Shown: positions 9,076 through 17,606, counted from the first letter of the stretch. The stretch: 64,000 bases of DNA from Brevibacillus choshinensis (GCF_016811915.1 NZ_CP069127.1:2269001-2333000), one strand, 5' to 3'. The notes: a model not told the origin generated them from the letters alone. A program made the numbers and translations.

Positions 9076-9519
9076 TCAGCCCTCGGCATTCAGGTAATGC
9101 TCGTAGCGGGTGTAGTCGATCTGCTTGTCCTTCAAATGCGCGATCAACCATTTGTGGTCACGCTTCGGTGTTGCGATGATATATCCTTTGACGATCAAAT
9201 CGATGGTGATGGTCGTCGCTTTTTCCTCCAGGGCAATCTGTCCGATCTTGCCAGCGATGGTGCGTCTCGCCACATCGCGGAACAGCTGAGGAACCGGCTC
9301 GACGAGTTCATCCAGCAGTTTGAGCCCTTCCTCGGTCCAGAGAGAACGCGTATGGTCGATGTAGTAATCCTGCCAGTCCAGATCGGATTTACCGTCTTGC
9401 TTTGGCATGGATTTTAAAAACTTGCGAAACATGAAGTAGCCGCCGATTCCCATCAAACCTACGAGGAGGATGGACCAACCGACGATAAACAGGGAAAACC
9501 CTGTGGACATTTGTGACAT
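9076..9519 (-). CDS. DUF2621 family membrane-anchored protein
   Basis: About 147 residues: an N-terminal transmembrane helix (about residues 8-30), then a soluble domain with the pattern DLDWQDYYIDHTRSLWTEEG followed by a PVPQLFRDVARRTIAGKIG helix. This matches the DUF2621 family of Bacillales, of unknown function. ATG 9519 is preceded by GAGGTG at 7 bases; the 12 codons upstream are not needed. Confidence 0.7.
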   Translation of the reverse strand: MSQMSTGFSLFIVGWSILLVGLMGIGGYFMFRKFLKSMPKQDGKSDLDWQDYYIDHTRSLWTEEGLKLLDELVEPVPQLFRDVARRTIAGKIGQIALEEKATTITIDLIVKGYIIATPKRDHKWLIAHLKDKQIDYTRYEHYLNAEG

Positions 9520-9697
9520 GAAGCTGCACCTCGTTTTGATTACTTTATGAGCCAAAATGTTTCATAAGAGAAGTGTACCGTATTTTACCTGCAGCAACAA
9601 ACTTTTTGTGCAAAAGCCCATCCTGCGGGTTTGCTCTTCCCAAGCACACATACAATTTAGTATGATTAGAATTAATCTTTTTAAGGAGTTGACGCTC

Positions 9698-10072
9698 ATG
9701 TTCAAGCTAGGACAACGCGTCGTCATTGTTGCCGACTCCTTTGAGCAAGGTTTGCCTTTGGGCGAATACGGTTACTTGATTGCTCGCGACCGCAACCCGG
9801 ATAGTGCGTTTGCATGGGTGATTCGCATACCCAAAATAGATAAGCAGTTTCCTGTTGTAGAGGAGGACATCGCTCTTGAGGCGAAATTGCTGGAGGAGGA
9901 AGCGGAGCGCATTTCGCATGAGGCTTTGCTCGACTTCGCACTGGCTACTCGCAACGAAGCGCTTTTCCGTCAATTGGTGGGCTTGCAGGAAGTGGATGAG
10001 GCGAATGACGAACCTGTCAAGGAATCAGTAGAAGATTTTATCCGTAAAGTAAATATGAAAGCATGGATTTAA
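9698..10072 (+). CDS. Small protein with SH3-like N-terminus and C-terminal IDEAL-like segment
   Basis: A 124-residue soluble protein. Residues 1-45 look like a small beta-barrel (KLGQRVVIVADSF then EYGYLIARDRN). Residues about 50-72 form an acidic helix. The segment HEALLDFALATRNEALFRQL resembles the IDEAL domain found in small Bacillus regulatory proteins. ATG 9698 follows AAGGAG; the upstream frame has no homology. The next gene is a TPR protein in the same direction, with 59 bases between them. Function unknown. Confidence 0.6.
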   Translation: MFKLGQRVVIVADSFEQGLPLGEYGYLIARDRNPDSAFAWVIRIPKIDKQFPVVEEDIALEAKLLEEEAERISHEALLDFALATRNEALFRQLVGLQEVDEANDEPVKESVEDFIRKVNMKAWI

Positions 10073-10131
10073 AGCAGGGAGCCCTGACTTCTTGATACTA
10101 TTTGTGTAGGAAACGAAAGCGAGGCTGTTAC

Positions 10132-11091
10132 ATGTCTGAGTTTGTATCGTTTACCAATGAGTTTGGTCAAACCATCGATATGTCCCGAGAGGACTACCAG
10201 AAAAAAATCATCCCGCATAACCTGGACATGTACTGGGACAAAAAAGAAAAGCTTCGCGATTTCGCGATGGAATTGGTGAAGGAGCAATTTCACGAGCAGG
10301 CAGCTGTTGCGGCAGATCGGCTCCTAGAGTTGTACGGTCCGATTGAGTCTGCGCTCATTTTCCGGGCAGTCGTCCATATGCAGGCGAGAGAGTTCGATCG
10401 GGCCAAAGCGATTTTGACGGATTGTCTGGAACGCTTCCCATCTTCGGGTACAGCTTGTACAAATCTCGCCAAGATCTACGCGTTTGAGGGAGAAGATGCC
10501 AAAGCTTTCGAAACGTTGAATACGGGCCTTCACAAAGATCCGAATCAGGAAAATGGCTTGAATATGTATGTGGAAAGCTTCCTGGCTGGAGGGAGCAAGG
10601 ATGAACTGAGGACTCAACTGGAAGCGCTCGCAGGAAAAGAAGGGGCGTGGCGCCCGCAGCTGCATCTCGCACGTCTCGCGCTGACAGAAGAGAATCTGCT
10701 CAAAGCCATGCACTGGTACACGCATGCGATCGATGGCGCAAAGGATCGCTTTGAGGTCGTCATGACAGTGACAGGCGAACTCGGACAAGCAGGGTACGTC
10801 TACCAGCTGATTCAAATCTGCGAAAAGTATTGGACACCTGATTTCCCGTTTCCTTATGCGGGATTCAATTATGCCAATGCTCTCATTGCTACCGATCAAA
10901 AAGAGAAAGCGATCGCCATCCTTCGCAATATGCAGGACCATCTGCCTGACAACTACAAGCCAATGGTCGATCATTTCCTCCTCCGTGTACCGGGAGCACA
11001 GGAAATAGAAGCGGCAGCCGCCCAAAAGGTGGCGGAGAGCCAACCGTCGGATGGTACCAGCAAGAAAAGCTGGTGGAAGATCTGGAAGTAG
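10132..11091 (+). CDS. TPR-repeat protein, function unknown
   Basis: A 319-residue soluble protein made of helix-turn-helix repeats: tetratricopeptide-like units are visible around residues 50-150 (ALIFRAVVHMQAREFDRA, TACTNLAKIYAFEGEDAKA) and again near 185-260. These usually form protein-binding solenoids. The C-terminus is Lys/Trp-rich (KKSWWKIWK). ATG 10132 has GAGG 7 bases upstream. No enzymatic motif is seen. Confidence 0.75.
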   Translation: MSEFVSFTNEFGQTIDMSREDYQKKIIPHNLDMYWDKKEKLRDFAMELVKEQFHEQAAVAADRLLELYGPIESALIFRAVVHMQAREFDRAKAILTDCLERFPSSGTACTNLAKIYAFEGEDAKAFETLNTGLHKDPNQENGLNMYVESFLAGGSKDELRTQLEALAGKEGAWRPQLHLARLALTEENLLKAMHWYTHAIDGAKDRFEVVMTVTGELGQAGYVYQLIQICEKYWTPDFPFPYAGFNYANALIATDQKEKAIAILRNMQDHLPDNYKPMVDHFLLRVPGAQEIEAAAAQKVAESQPSDGTSKKSWWKIWK

Positions 11092-11104
11092 CCAGCAGCC
11101 GAGG

Positions 11105-11131
11105 CGCCCGAGCGAACATGCCGGGCGTTTT
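11105..11131 (+). terminator. Intrinsic terminator after the TPR gene
   Basis: CGCCCG / CGGGCG stem with an 11-base loop followed by five T. Confidence 0.7.
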
Positions 11132-11194
11132 TCTGCGCCTGTAGGAGGCCTTCCTCTATCCTTGCCGGGGCGAAGTCGCTTTGGGATAAAAAAG

Positions 11195-11230
11195 CGGTGC
11201 TGGCCCTCATCCCGGGTAGAGCCAGCACCG
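11195..11230. terminator. Terminator of the NMT1-type ABC operon
   Basis: Stem CGGTGCTGGC / GCCAGCACCG. Read on the minus strand it is followed by a run of T (plus-strand A run at 11188-11193); TTTT follows on the plus strand too. Confidence 0.85.
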
Positions 11231-11244
11231 TTTTGTGTTGCCAT

Positions 11245-12051
11245 CTATTTAAACTGGCTGGTGAGCCGCCTTTCCAGATACGCGACGCCTTGGTACATCA
11301 GGGTGGCGACGACTGCAATGATGGCGAGACTCATCATGACCAGGGTAAAATTAAACACCTGAAACCCGTAAATGATCAGATATCCCAACCCCTGCTGCGA
11401 AACGAGAAACTCTCCGACGATGACACCCACCCAGGAGAGACCCACGTTTACCTTCAAAGTAGCGAGAATGGTAGGGATGGTAGAAGGCAGGATGACCATC
11501 GAAAAGGTCTGCTTCTTGTTCCCCCCGAGTGTCTGCACGACTTTTAGGAAGTTGGGATTGACTTCCTTGAAGCTGGTGTAAATGTTGATGGTCGTAATGA
11601 TCACCGAAATCGAGCAGCCCATGGCGATGACGGAGAACAATCCGGGGCCAAAGCTGACGATAAATACAGGGCCGAGGGCGACTTTTGGCATGCTGTTGGC
11701 GATGACGAGGTAAGGCTCCAGGACCCGTGAGAGAAACGGAGACCACCAGATGATTGCAGCGATCATCGTTCCGAGCAGCGTACCCAGGAGAAAGCCCACA
11801 ATCGTCTCCCACACGGTCATCCCTACATGGGGCAGCAGGCTGCCATCGAGCAGACTCACCCAAAACTCCGCGAAAACTTTCGAGGGGTAGCTGAAGATCA
11901 GCGGATTAATCGTGTTCGTTCGTGCGAGCAGCTCCCATAATCCGATGAAGATGATGAACAGCACACACTGGGTGAACAAAACCCAGGATCGTGTCTTGGC
12001 TTCCTGTTGCAAATAGTTGCGATGAGCGGACTCAATTTCCTTTTGCTGCAT
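11245..12051 (-). CDS. ABC transporter permease (SsuC/TauC/ThiX-like)
   Basis: Inner-membrane permease of an NMT1/nitrate-sulfonate-taurine type ABC importer. It is 268 residues with about six transmembrane segments and the EAA-type cytoplasmic loop near residue 185 (LKVVQTLGGNKKQTFSMVIL). ATG 12051 has GGAGGTG at 8 bases and overlaps the end of the ATPase gene by 20 bases; the in-frame extension to 12135 lies inside that gene. Last gene of a three-gene operon. Substrate is undefined: thiamine precursor, sulfonate or other. Confidence 0.88.
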   Translation of the reverse strand: MQQKEIESAHRNYLQQEAKTRSWVLFTQCVLFIIFIGLWELLARTNTINPLIFSYPSKVFAEFWVSLLDGSLLPHVGMTVWETIVGFLLGTLLGTMIAAIIWWSPFLSRVLEPYLVIANSMPKVALGPVFIVSFGPGLFSVIAMGCSISVIITTINIYTSFKEVNPNFLKVVQTLGGNKKQTFSMVILPSTIPTILATLKVNVGLSWVGVIVGEFLVSQQGLGYLIIYGFQVFNFTLVMMSLAIIAVVATLMYQGVAYLERRLTSQFK

Positions 12052-12835
12052 CAGAGACCACCTCCATCTCTTTCCAGACATGGTGGAACAGGTCCTGGAA
12101 CCCCGTTTCATTCCGCGCTTCAAATGGGATAGCATCGCGAATATGTCCGGGAATGATCACCTCGCTGTTAATCCGGCCGGGATTGCGAGACAGGATATAG
12201 ACCCGATCACCCATCGCGATCGACTCTGACAGATCGTGTGTGACGAGGACAGCCGTCTTTTTATGACGGCGCAGCGTGGTGAAGATCAAGTCTTCGAGCT
12301 TCAGCTTCGTTTGATAGTCCAGGGCGGAAAAGGGTTCATCCAGCAGCAGGACATCAGGCTGACAAGCGAGTGTCCGTACGAGAGCGACCCGCTGCCTCAT
12401 GCCACCCGACAGCTGCATCGGGGATGACTTGCGCACCTCGATGAGCTCCATTTCCTCGAGCAGATGGAGAGCGTATTCTTCGGTTTCTTTTGTGCGGATT
12501 CCCTGAATGTCCAAACCTAGAAAGACGTTGTCTTCAATCGTCCGCCAGTTGAACAGGTAATCCTGCTGGAGCATATAGCCGACCTGGCGTGAAGTGCCAG
12601 TGACAGGCTTTCCATCAATCCATATTTTGCCGGCGGTAGGCGTCTCCAGTCCGGCCATCAGTGAAAGCAATGTGGTTTTCCCACAGCCGCTGGGACCTAC
12701 CAGACAGATGAACTCGCCTTCCTCCACGCGCAGGTTGATATCCCTGACCGCCATGAATGCCCGGGTAGCGGATAGGTAAAGATGGGTCACGTGGCCGAGT
12801 TCTATTTTGGCCGGCGTTGAAGGAATCTGGTTCAT
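12032..12835 (-). CDS. ABC transporter ATP-binding protein (SsuB/TauB-like)
   Basis: Cytosolic ATPase of the importer, 267 residues. Walker A GPSGCGKTT (about 50-58), Q-loop MLQQDYL, signature LSGGMRQR, Walker B DVLLLDEPFSALD and the H-loop VTHD are all present, so it should be active. It starts 6 bases after the stop of the binding-protein gene and overlaps the permease gene by 20 bases, which indicates one transcript. Confidence 0.92.
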   Translation of the reverse strand: MNQIPSTPAKIELGHVTHLYLSATRAFMAVRDINLRVEEGEFICLVGPSGCGKTTLLSLMAGLETPTAGKIWIDGKPVTGTSRQVGYMLQQDYLFNWRTIEDNVFLGLDIQGIRTKETEEYALHLLEEMELIEVRKSSPMQLSGGMRQRVALVRTLACQPDVLLLDEPFSALDYQTKLKLEDLIFTTLRRHKKTAVLVTHDLSESIAMGDRVYILSRNPGRINSEVIIPGHIRDAIPFEARNETGFQDLFHHVWKEMEVVSDAAKGN

Positions 12836-12841
12836 AGTCGT

Positions 12842-13834
12842 CTACTTCCCTTCCTTGGCAGCTTTGGCGAAGGTGGTATTGACCAGTTTGGCATAATCAG
12901 CGCGCTGCTTCAGCTCTCCCGCTTTGTCCATGATATCCTGGAGTTGATTCCATTCGGCTTCATCCAGAATCGGATCGGTCGCATAGGAGCCTTGCTCTAA
13001 ATACCGTTTCACCGCATTCTCCAAAATGTCCGGCTTGATCGATTCAAAGTACTTCCCGATCACTTCGGCTGTCTCTTTTGGCGTATGGCTGGCAACCCAT
13101 TGTTGCCCTTTGTAGACGGCATTGGTAAACTTTTGGATAGCTGCTGCGTTGCTGTCGATATAGCTTTGCTTGGTCATGAATACCGTATAGGGAACCGTGC
13201 CGCTTTCTTTTCCGAATGAGGCTACGACATGACCTATTCCTTCTTGTTCAAAACGGGAGGCTTCGGGTTCGAACAACTGTACATACTCGCCGGTTCCAGA
13301 GGCGAAGGAAGCGGCTATATTTTTGAATTCGATATTTTGGATCAGCTGCAAGTCGCTTTGCGGGTTGATGTTGTGCTGCTTGAGCACGTACTCGCCTACC
13401 ATTTGCGGCATTCCCCCCTTGCGTTGGCCGAGGAAGACGCTGCCTTTCAGCTGGTCAAAGGAGAAATTGTCCACTTTCTTGCGGGCGACGAGGAATGTAC
13501 CGTCCGTCTGTGTCAGCTGGGCGAAGTTCACGACGGGATCAGCTGCTCCTTGCTGGGAGACATAAATGCTGGTTTCCGAGCCAACGAGAGCGACTTCGAT
13601 GCCGCCTGACAGCAGAGCGGACATGACTTTGTCGCCGCCAGGGATGGTGGACAGCTCGACATCCAATCCTTCTTCTTTGAAAAAGCCTTTTTCCAGCGCA
13701 ACATATTGCGGTGCGTAAAACAAAGAACGTGTTACTTCGCCAATTCGTATTTTTTCCGGGGTGCTCGAGCATCCAGCCAAGACTGCCATGATGGCGAGGC
13801 CGGCGGCTAGACCCACGGAGATGAGGCGTTTCAT
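12842..13834 (-). CDS. ABC transporter substrate-binding lipoprotein (NMT1/THI5-like)
   Basis: Extracytoplasmic solute-binding lipoprotein, 330 residues, with a signal peptide ending in the lipobox LAGC (Cys about residue 21). The family pattern FYAPQYVALEKGFFKEEGL follows at about residues 38-57, and the GGDKVMSALLSGGIEVAL region fits the NMT1/SsuA fold. ATG 13834 has AAGGAGGG about 10 bases upstream; the 31 codons further upstream belong to the leader. No ligand can be assigned. Confidence 0.88.
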   Translation of the reverse strand: MKRLISVGLAAGLAIMAVLAGCSSTPEKIRIGEVTRSLFYAPQYVALEKGFFKEEGLDVELSTIPGGDKVMSALLSGGIEVALVGSETSIYVSQQGAADPVVNFAQLTQTDGTFLVARKKVDNFSFDQLKGSVFLGQRKGGMPQMVGEYVLKQHNINPQSDLQLIQNIEFKNIAASFASGTGEYVQLFEPEASRFEQEGIGHVVASFGKESGTVPYTVFMTKQSYIDSNAAAIQKFTNAVYKGQQWVASHTPKETAEVIGKYFESIKPDILENAVKRYLEQGSYATDPILDEAEWNQLQDIMDKAGELKQRADYAKLVNTTFAKAAKEGK

Positions 13835-13853
13835 TATCAGGAGTCCCTCCTTG

Positions 13854-13909
13854 CTAGGCTGTCGTTTGATGTAGCGTATGCGCCCCTCGAAAAAAGGGTG
13901 AATGCCTAG
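13854..13909 (-). promoter_or_regulatory. Possible structured 5' leader of the NMT1-type ABC operon
   Basis: On the minus strand CTAGGC (13909-13904) can pair with GCCTAG (13859-13854). Inside lie two small hairpins, CCCT/AGGG around a T-rich loop and GCG-CATA-CGC, making a possible three-way junction that closes just before the AAGGAGGG ribosome site. I could not match it to a named riboswitch; the TPP consensus (CTGAGA ... ACCTGA) is absent. Confidence 0.3.
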
Positions 13910-13975
13910 ATAGAAAGACAGGCACATGGCAGATTAGAAAGAGGGAGCAGAACCAAAAGGAGATGCGCACAGATC

Positions 13976-14941
13976 GTGATCGTGACATTTTTGGGAACAG
14001 GATCGGGAGCACCTACGACCCGCCGAAATGTAAGCGGAATCGGGCTTCGCTTTTTGCAAGCGGGAAAGTGGTGGCTGTTTGACTGCGGGGAAGGGACGCA
14101 GCACCAGCTTCTCCGTTCCCCGATGAAAATTAGCCAGCTGGAAAAAATCTTTATCACCCATTTGCACGGAGATCATCTTTACGGCTTGATCGGCCTTTTG
14201 GCTAGCCGTTCCTTGCGCAATGGAGAGGCGGCGCCGCTTGAATTGTACGGTCCGCCTGGCTTGGATCGTTATTTTCGGGCTGTGATGGAGACTAGTCCGG
14301 TTCACTTGCAGTATCCATTAGAGCTGAAGATTGTCAGTGAAGGCGTCGTTTACGAGGATGAGGATGTCGTCGTAACGTGCCGAATGGCGAAGCACAGGGT
14401 ACCTTCTTTTGCCTATGCAGTGACGGAAAAGGAAAAGCCGGGCGCCTTTTTGGTCGATCTGGCCAAGCAGGCGGGAGTGCCTTCGGGTCCAATGTACGGC
14501 TTACTGAAACGCGGGGAGCGAATTACCCTGGACGACGGCACGGTGCTGGATGGAAAAGATTTTGTAGGTGAGCCGCAGCCAGGCAGGAAAATTGTCTTTA
14601 GCGGCGACACGGAGCCATGCAAGGCCGTACGTGAGCTGGCGAGCGGGGCGGATTTGCTCGTTCACGAGGCGACGTATTCGCAGCGGGACAAGGAACTGGC
14701 TGTACGGAGCGGACACTCAACTGCCCAGGAAGCAGCGGAGCTTGCGAAGCAGGCAGGAGTGAAGCAGCTGTGCTTGACGCATTTCAGCCCGCGGTACGAG
14801 GATGAAGAGGGAGATTTCACCTTGGAAGACTTGTTGGCGGAAGCGCGCGCGATTCATCCATCTACGGTATTGGCGGAGGATTTTGGCAGTGTCTCCGTCA
14901 AGCGCGTGCGGATCACGGAAGAGATGGGCCACCATGAATGA
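13976..14941 (+). CDS. rnz: Ribonuclease Z
   Basis: Metallo-beta-lactamase-fold endonuclease that trims the 3' end of tRNA precursors. 321 residues, close to the family length. The zinc motif THLHGDH is near residues 61-67, and later ligands are seen in SGDTEPC and the C-terminal LTHFSPRY. The start is a GTG giving MIVTFLGTGSGAPT, which aligns with known N-termini; AAGGAG lies a rather long 13 bases upstream. Divergent from the ABC operon. Confidence 0.93.
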   Translation: MIVTFLGTGSGAPTTRRNVSGIGLRFLQAGKWWLFDCGEGTQHQLLRSPMKISQLEKIFITHLHGDHLYGLIGLLASRSLRNGEAAPLELYGPPGLDRYFRAVMETSPVHLQYPLELKIVSEGVVYEDEDVVVTCRMAKHRVPSFAYAVTEKEKPGAFLVDLAKQAGVPSGPMYGLLKRGERITLDDGTVLDGKDFVGEPQPGRKIVFSGDTEPCKAVRELASGADLLVHEATYSQRDKELAVRSGHSTAQEAAELAKQAGVKQLCLTHFSPRYEDEEGDFTLEDLLAEARAIHPSTVLAEDFGSVSVKRVRITEEMGHHE

Positions 14942-15104
14942 ACGTCGAGGTGGAGAAGCAGAATCGTACATCAACCAAGCCAAGTCGGAAGCCTATTATC
15001 GAAAAGACGGCATTTTTTTTGAAGTCATCGTGGGTTGGAGATAACCTCCAATTCACTAGAGAGAGCTGTTCAGAGGCAATGCAGGAGAGGAAAGGTGAAC
15101 AACT

Positions 15105-15761
15105 GTGTCCGGTATACGGATCAAGAGACCGATCACCATGCGCTATATCATGTTTATTCTGGGACTTTTCGTAGGTGCACTGGGATGCGTCCTGACCATT
15201 CGGGCACATCTGGGAGTGGCGCCGTGGGATACGTTCCACATCGGTCTCCAAAAGACATTTGGACTCACGATCGGGATCTGGTCGCAAATCGTGGGCGTCA
15301 TCGTTATCTTATCTTCATACGCAGTGGCGAAAATCAAGCCGAGCTTTCCCATGTTTTTGAACATGGTCTGTTTCGGAACGTTTCTCGATCTGATCTTGTG
15401 GTCGAATGTCATACCGGAACCGCAAACGCTGACGGTCCGATTGCTGATGTTCCTGCTCGGGGTCATCATCATGGCCATTGGCATCGGGATGTATTTGTCG
15501 CCGCGGCTGGGCGCAGGGCCGCGGGACAGCTTTATGCTTGCCATGAACGAGCGTCTGGGCTGGAGCATCCAAAAGGTGCGCTTGATCATTGAAATCACTG
15601 TTCTGATAGCTGGAGCTGCTTTGGGTGGTCCCGTCTCGATCGGTACGGTGCTGATCGCGCTTCTGACAGGGCCGATGATCCAGAGAACCATTCCGTTCTG
15701 GGAAACGGTGATGAAAAAACAATACGGCATGCCGGAAGCGGTGAAACGCCAAGTCAGCTAA
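15105..15761 (+). CDS. YczE/YitT-type integral membrane protein
   Basis: Membrane protein of 218 residues with about five to six helices, similar to the YczE/YyaS/YitT group: the N-terminal GLFVGALGCVLTIRAHLGVA and the repeated LGAGPRDSFML motif in the second half are characteristic. The biochemical role is unknown; B. subtilis YczE is linked to surfactin production. The start is GTG at 15105 with AAAGGTG 7 bases upstream. Confidence 0.8.
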   Translation: MSGIRIKRPITMRYIMFILGLFVGALGCVLTIRAHLGVAPWDTFHIGLQKTFGLTIGIWSQIVGVIVILSSYAVAKIKPSFPMFLNMVCFGTFLDLILWSNVIPEPQTLTVRLLMFLLGVIIMAIGIGMYLSPRLGAGPRDSFMLAMNERLGWSIQKVRLIIEITVLIAGAALGGPVSIGTVLIALLTGPMIQRTIPFWETVMKKQYGMPEAVKRQVS

Positions 15762-15843
15762 GGATTCCCGCTGCCTTCATCGACACAGACAAAGAAAAAC
15801 GTGGAAATATGGGCGTGAGTCCAATCACGTTTTGCCATGAGCA

Positions 15844-15852
15844 CATACCCTA
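15844..15852 (+). promoter_or_regulatory. Possible sigma-K -10 element upstream of the YjcZ-like gene
   Basis: CATACCCTA fits the sigma-K -10 consensus CATAnnnTA. An AC lies 15 bases upstream (15827-15828), slightly closer than usual. The downstream gene is sporulation-type, which supports the idea. Confidence 0.4.
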
Positions 15853-15883
15853 TGACTAGTTGCCGATGAAGGAGGGAAAGCGA

Positions 15884-15976
15884 ATGAGCGGATTCAACGG
15901 CTTTGGTTTCGACGACTTTGCTTTGGTGTTGGTGTTGTTCGTACTGTTGACTATCGTTGGTTGTGCTTGCGACTAA
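15884..15976 (+). CDS. YjcZ-family sporulation micro-protein (30 aa)
   Basis: A 30-residue protein: Gly/Phe-rich start (MSGFNGFGFDDF) followed by one transmembrane helix (ALVLVLFVLLTIVGCAC). This is the layout of the YjcZ-family sporulation proteins of Bacillales. AAGGAGGG precedes the ATG at good spacing, and an intrinsic terminator follows, so it is a monocistronic unit. The precise role is unknown. Confidence 0.8.
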   Translation: MSGFNGFGFDDFALVLVLFVLLTIVGCACD

Positions 15977-16010
15977 TCATCGCGTGACTTTCAAGGAATC
16001 TTTGGATAGT

Positions 16011-16040
16011 AAAAGGGAGAGCGAATCTGCTCTCCTTTTT
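16011..16040 (+). terminator. Terminator after the YjcZ-like gene
   Basis: AAAAGGGAGAGC / GCTCTCCTTTTT stem (one G-U pair), 6-base loop, ending in T5. Confidence 0.85.
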
Positions 16041-16082
16041 GCTTTGTCCAGGGAAGTCGGAACGCTTGTCCGAGAAAAGGAG

Positions 16083-16112
16083 CAGGCTGCGCAAAAGAAG
16101 GAGCGCAGCCTG
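16083..16112 (-). terminator. Stem-loop after the SpoVIF-like gene
   Basis: Perfect 10-bp stem CAGGCTGCGC / GCGCAGCCTG just downstream of the minus-strand gene. The T tract after it on that strand is weak (CTCCTTTTCT). Confidence 0.6.
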
Positions 16113-16119
16113 AATCGTT

Positions 16120-16380
16120 TTAGCCGAGGACGTCATGCACTTGCTTTTTCACACTGGATAATTGTTTCTCATTCAGATCGATGCCGACCGCCTTGCTTAC
16201 TTTTTTGATCAGCTTTTGCAATTTCTTGTCGTCCTTTAAATCCTTTTTCGAGTAACCCTTCGCCAACGATTTGATATCACTCATTTTCCATTTCTTTTTG
16301 CTCTTCTTGTTAATTTTTTTGAGAACATCCTTCGGGTTTCCCTTTATGCTTTTGAGCTTGATTTTCTTCTTTTTGGCCAT
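16120..16380 (-). CDS. Lys-rich SpoVIF-like protein (86 aa)
   Basis: An 86-residue, extremely Lys-rich basic protein. Its C-terminal half (DIKSLAKGYSKKDLKDDKK then LIKKVSKAVGIDLNEKQ) resembles the stage VI sporulation protein F family, which acts in late spore coat assembly and germination in B. subtilis. The N-terminal part is almost only Lys/Ile/Asn and differs from B. subtilis SpoVIF. Assignment is by pattern only. The neighbouring YjcZ-like gene is also sporulation-associated. Confidence 0.6.
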   Translation of the reverse strand: MAKKKKIKLKSIKGNPKDVLKKINKKSKKKWKMSDIKSLAKGYSKKDLKDDKKLQKLIKKVSKAVGIDLNEKQLSSVKKQVHDVLG

Positions 16381-16572
16381 CCGATCCCTCGCTCCTCTCC
16401 TGGATAAAAGTACGACTGTCCTATGCAGTTATATGGGAGTAAGCGGCTATCTGCTTGGACAGATAGACTGGTCAGTTCGCCTATTTTCGCTCTCATGTGT
16501 GTATGCCCAAACCCACCGTGTGCCTACGTACATAGGATGGTGACAGAGCATGCATGACAGGAGGCTATCGGT

Positions 16573-17490
16573 GTGAAAATAATCAGCTTTCACCGGCGTA
16601 CACCATTTCAACAGATTTTGGCGGATTTGCAGGCACACGTGTCGGATCAAAAGGAGCATCAGACGTGGAGCTGCTACAACGATCTGTCTTGCCTGTGCGT
16701 CACGAAGCAGGTATATGAACGCCATCAGGCTCATTTCAATCGCTATCCCGCAACGGTAGAAGATGACGTGACGGTCAGTGTACATGCCGAAGAAGAGATT
16801 CCCTGGGGAGTCCGCTATGTGGGAGCGGAGAAGCTGTGGAAAAGAGGACGAGGAGCCGGCGTGAAAATCGCGGTCATTGATACGGGCATTTCCCGGGAGC
16901 ATTTTGAACTGCGCGATCAAATCAAAGGGGGGATCAATCTCGTCTCTGGCCGCCAAAACGGACACGGGACGCACGTAGCAGGTATTATCGTGGCGGAAAT
17001 GAACCAGAGAGGGATTGTAGGCGTGTCACCCGAGGCTCATCTGTACGATGTTCGGGCGTTTGGGGAAGACGGAAAGTCATCGCTCGGCACGATATTACGG
17101 GCGATCAACTGGTCCATTGAAAACAAGATGGACATTATTAACATGAGCTTTGGAATGCCGCAATACAGCGAAGCGCTTGCCAGGTCAGTAGAAAAGGCAA
17201 GGAAGCAGGGGATCGTCATGGTCGCTTCTGCAGGAAACAACGGGGGAGCAGTGGAGTATCCTGCCCGTTATAAAGGCGTGGTGGGTGTGAGCGCGATCGA
17301 CCAGAACGGAAAGCTCGCCGATTTTAGTTCTCGCGGCAAAGGCGCCAATATCAAAGCTCCGGGAGTCGATATCTTGTCGACCTGGCCGGGGAATCAATTC
17401 AAGACGCTGAACGGGACGTCGATGGCTGCTCCTCATGTGACGGGACTCAAGGCGCTGGAAATTTCCCGATCCAGAAAAAACAAGGAGTAA
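16573..17490 (+). CDS. S8 family serine protease (subtilase) without a signal peptide
   Basis: Subtilisin-type protease of 305 residues. The catalytic triad is intact: Asp103 in AVIDTG, His131 in GHGTHVAG, Ser283 in NGTSMAAPH; the oxyanion Asn is in ASAGNNGG. Residues 1-80 form an N-terminal extension that may be a propeptide. There is no hydrophobic signal sequence, so the enzyme is probably intracellular or released by the mother cell. The start is GTG with GGAGG 8 bases upstream. It lies close to two sporulation-type genes. Confidence 0.9.
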   Translation: MKIISFHRRTPFQQILADLQAHVSDQKEHQTWSCYNDLSCLCVTKQVYERHQAHFNRYPATVEDDVTVSVHAEEEIPWGVRYVGAEKLWKRGRGAGVKIAVIDTGISREHFELRDQIKGGINLVSGRQNGHGTHVAGIIVAEMNQRGIVGVSPEAHLYDVRAFGEDGKSSLGTILRAINWSIENKMDIINMSFGMPQYSEALARSVEKARKQGIVMVASAGNNGGAVEYPARYKGVVGVSAIDQNGKLADFSSRGKGANIKAPGVDILSTWPGNQFKTLNGTSMAAPHVTGLKALEISRSRKNKE

Positions 17491-17556
17491 TCTGATTCGA
17501 GGCTGTGTACATAGGGCACAGCATGCATTCACACGGGTTCATGCATCCACATGAAT

Positions 17557-17586
17557 AAAGCCCCGGGATTGTTCCCGGGGCTTTTT
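17557..17586. terminator. Bidirectional terminator after the subtilase gene
   Basis: Perfect 12-bp stem AAAGCCCCGGGA / TCCCGGGGCTTT with a 4-base loop and a T run. It serves convergent genes. Confidence 0.9.
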
Positions 17587-17606
17587 GCCGCATATGTCGA
17601 AGAAGG

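Noticed and set aside
13835..13975. TPP (THI-box) riboswitch upstream of the NMT1/THI5-like importer
   Set aside because: The invariant CTGAGA and ACCTGA-type elements are missing; only an unclassified possible leader is reported.
14934..15044. 36-codon ORF overlapping the end of rnz
   Set aside because: ATG overlaps the rnz 3' end but the ribosome site is weak and the peptide has no recognisable pattern; left out as a gene.
16447..16974. Minus-strand frame of 175 codons opposite the subtilase start
   Set aside because: Overlaps the catalytic Asp region of the protease in antisense; no homology or start signals.
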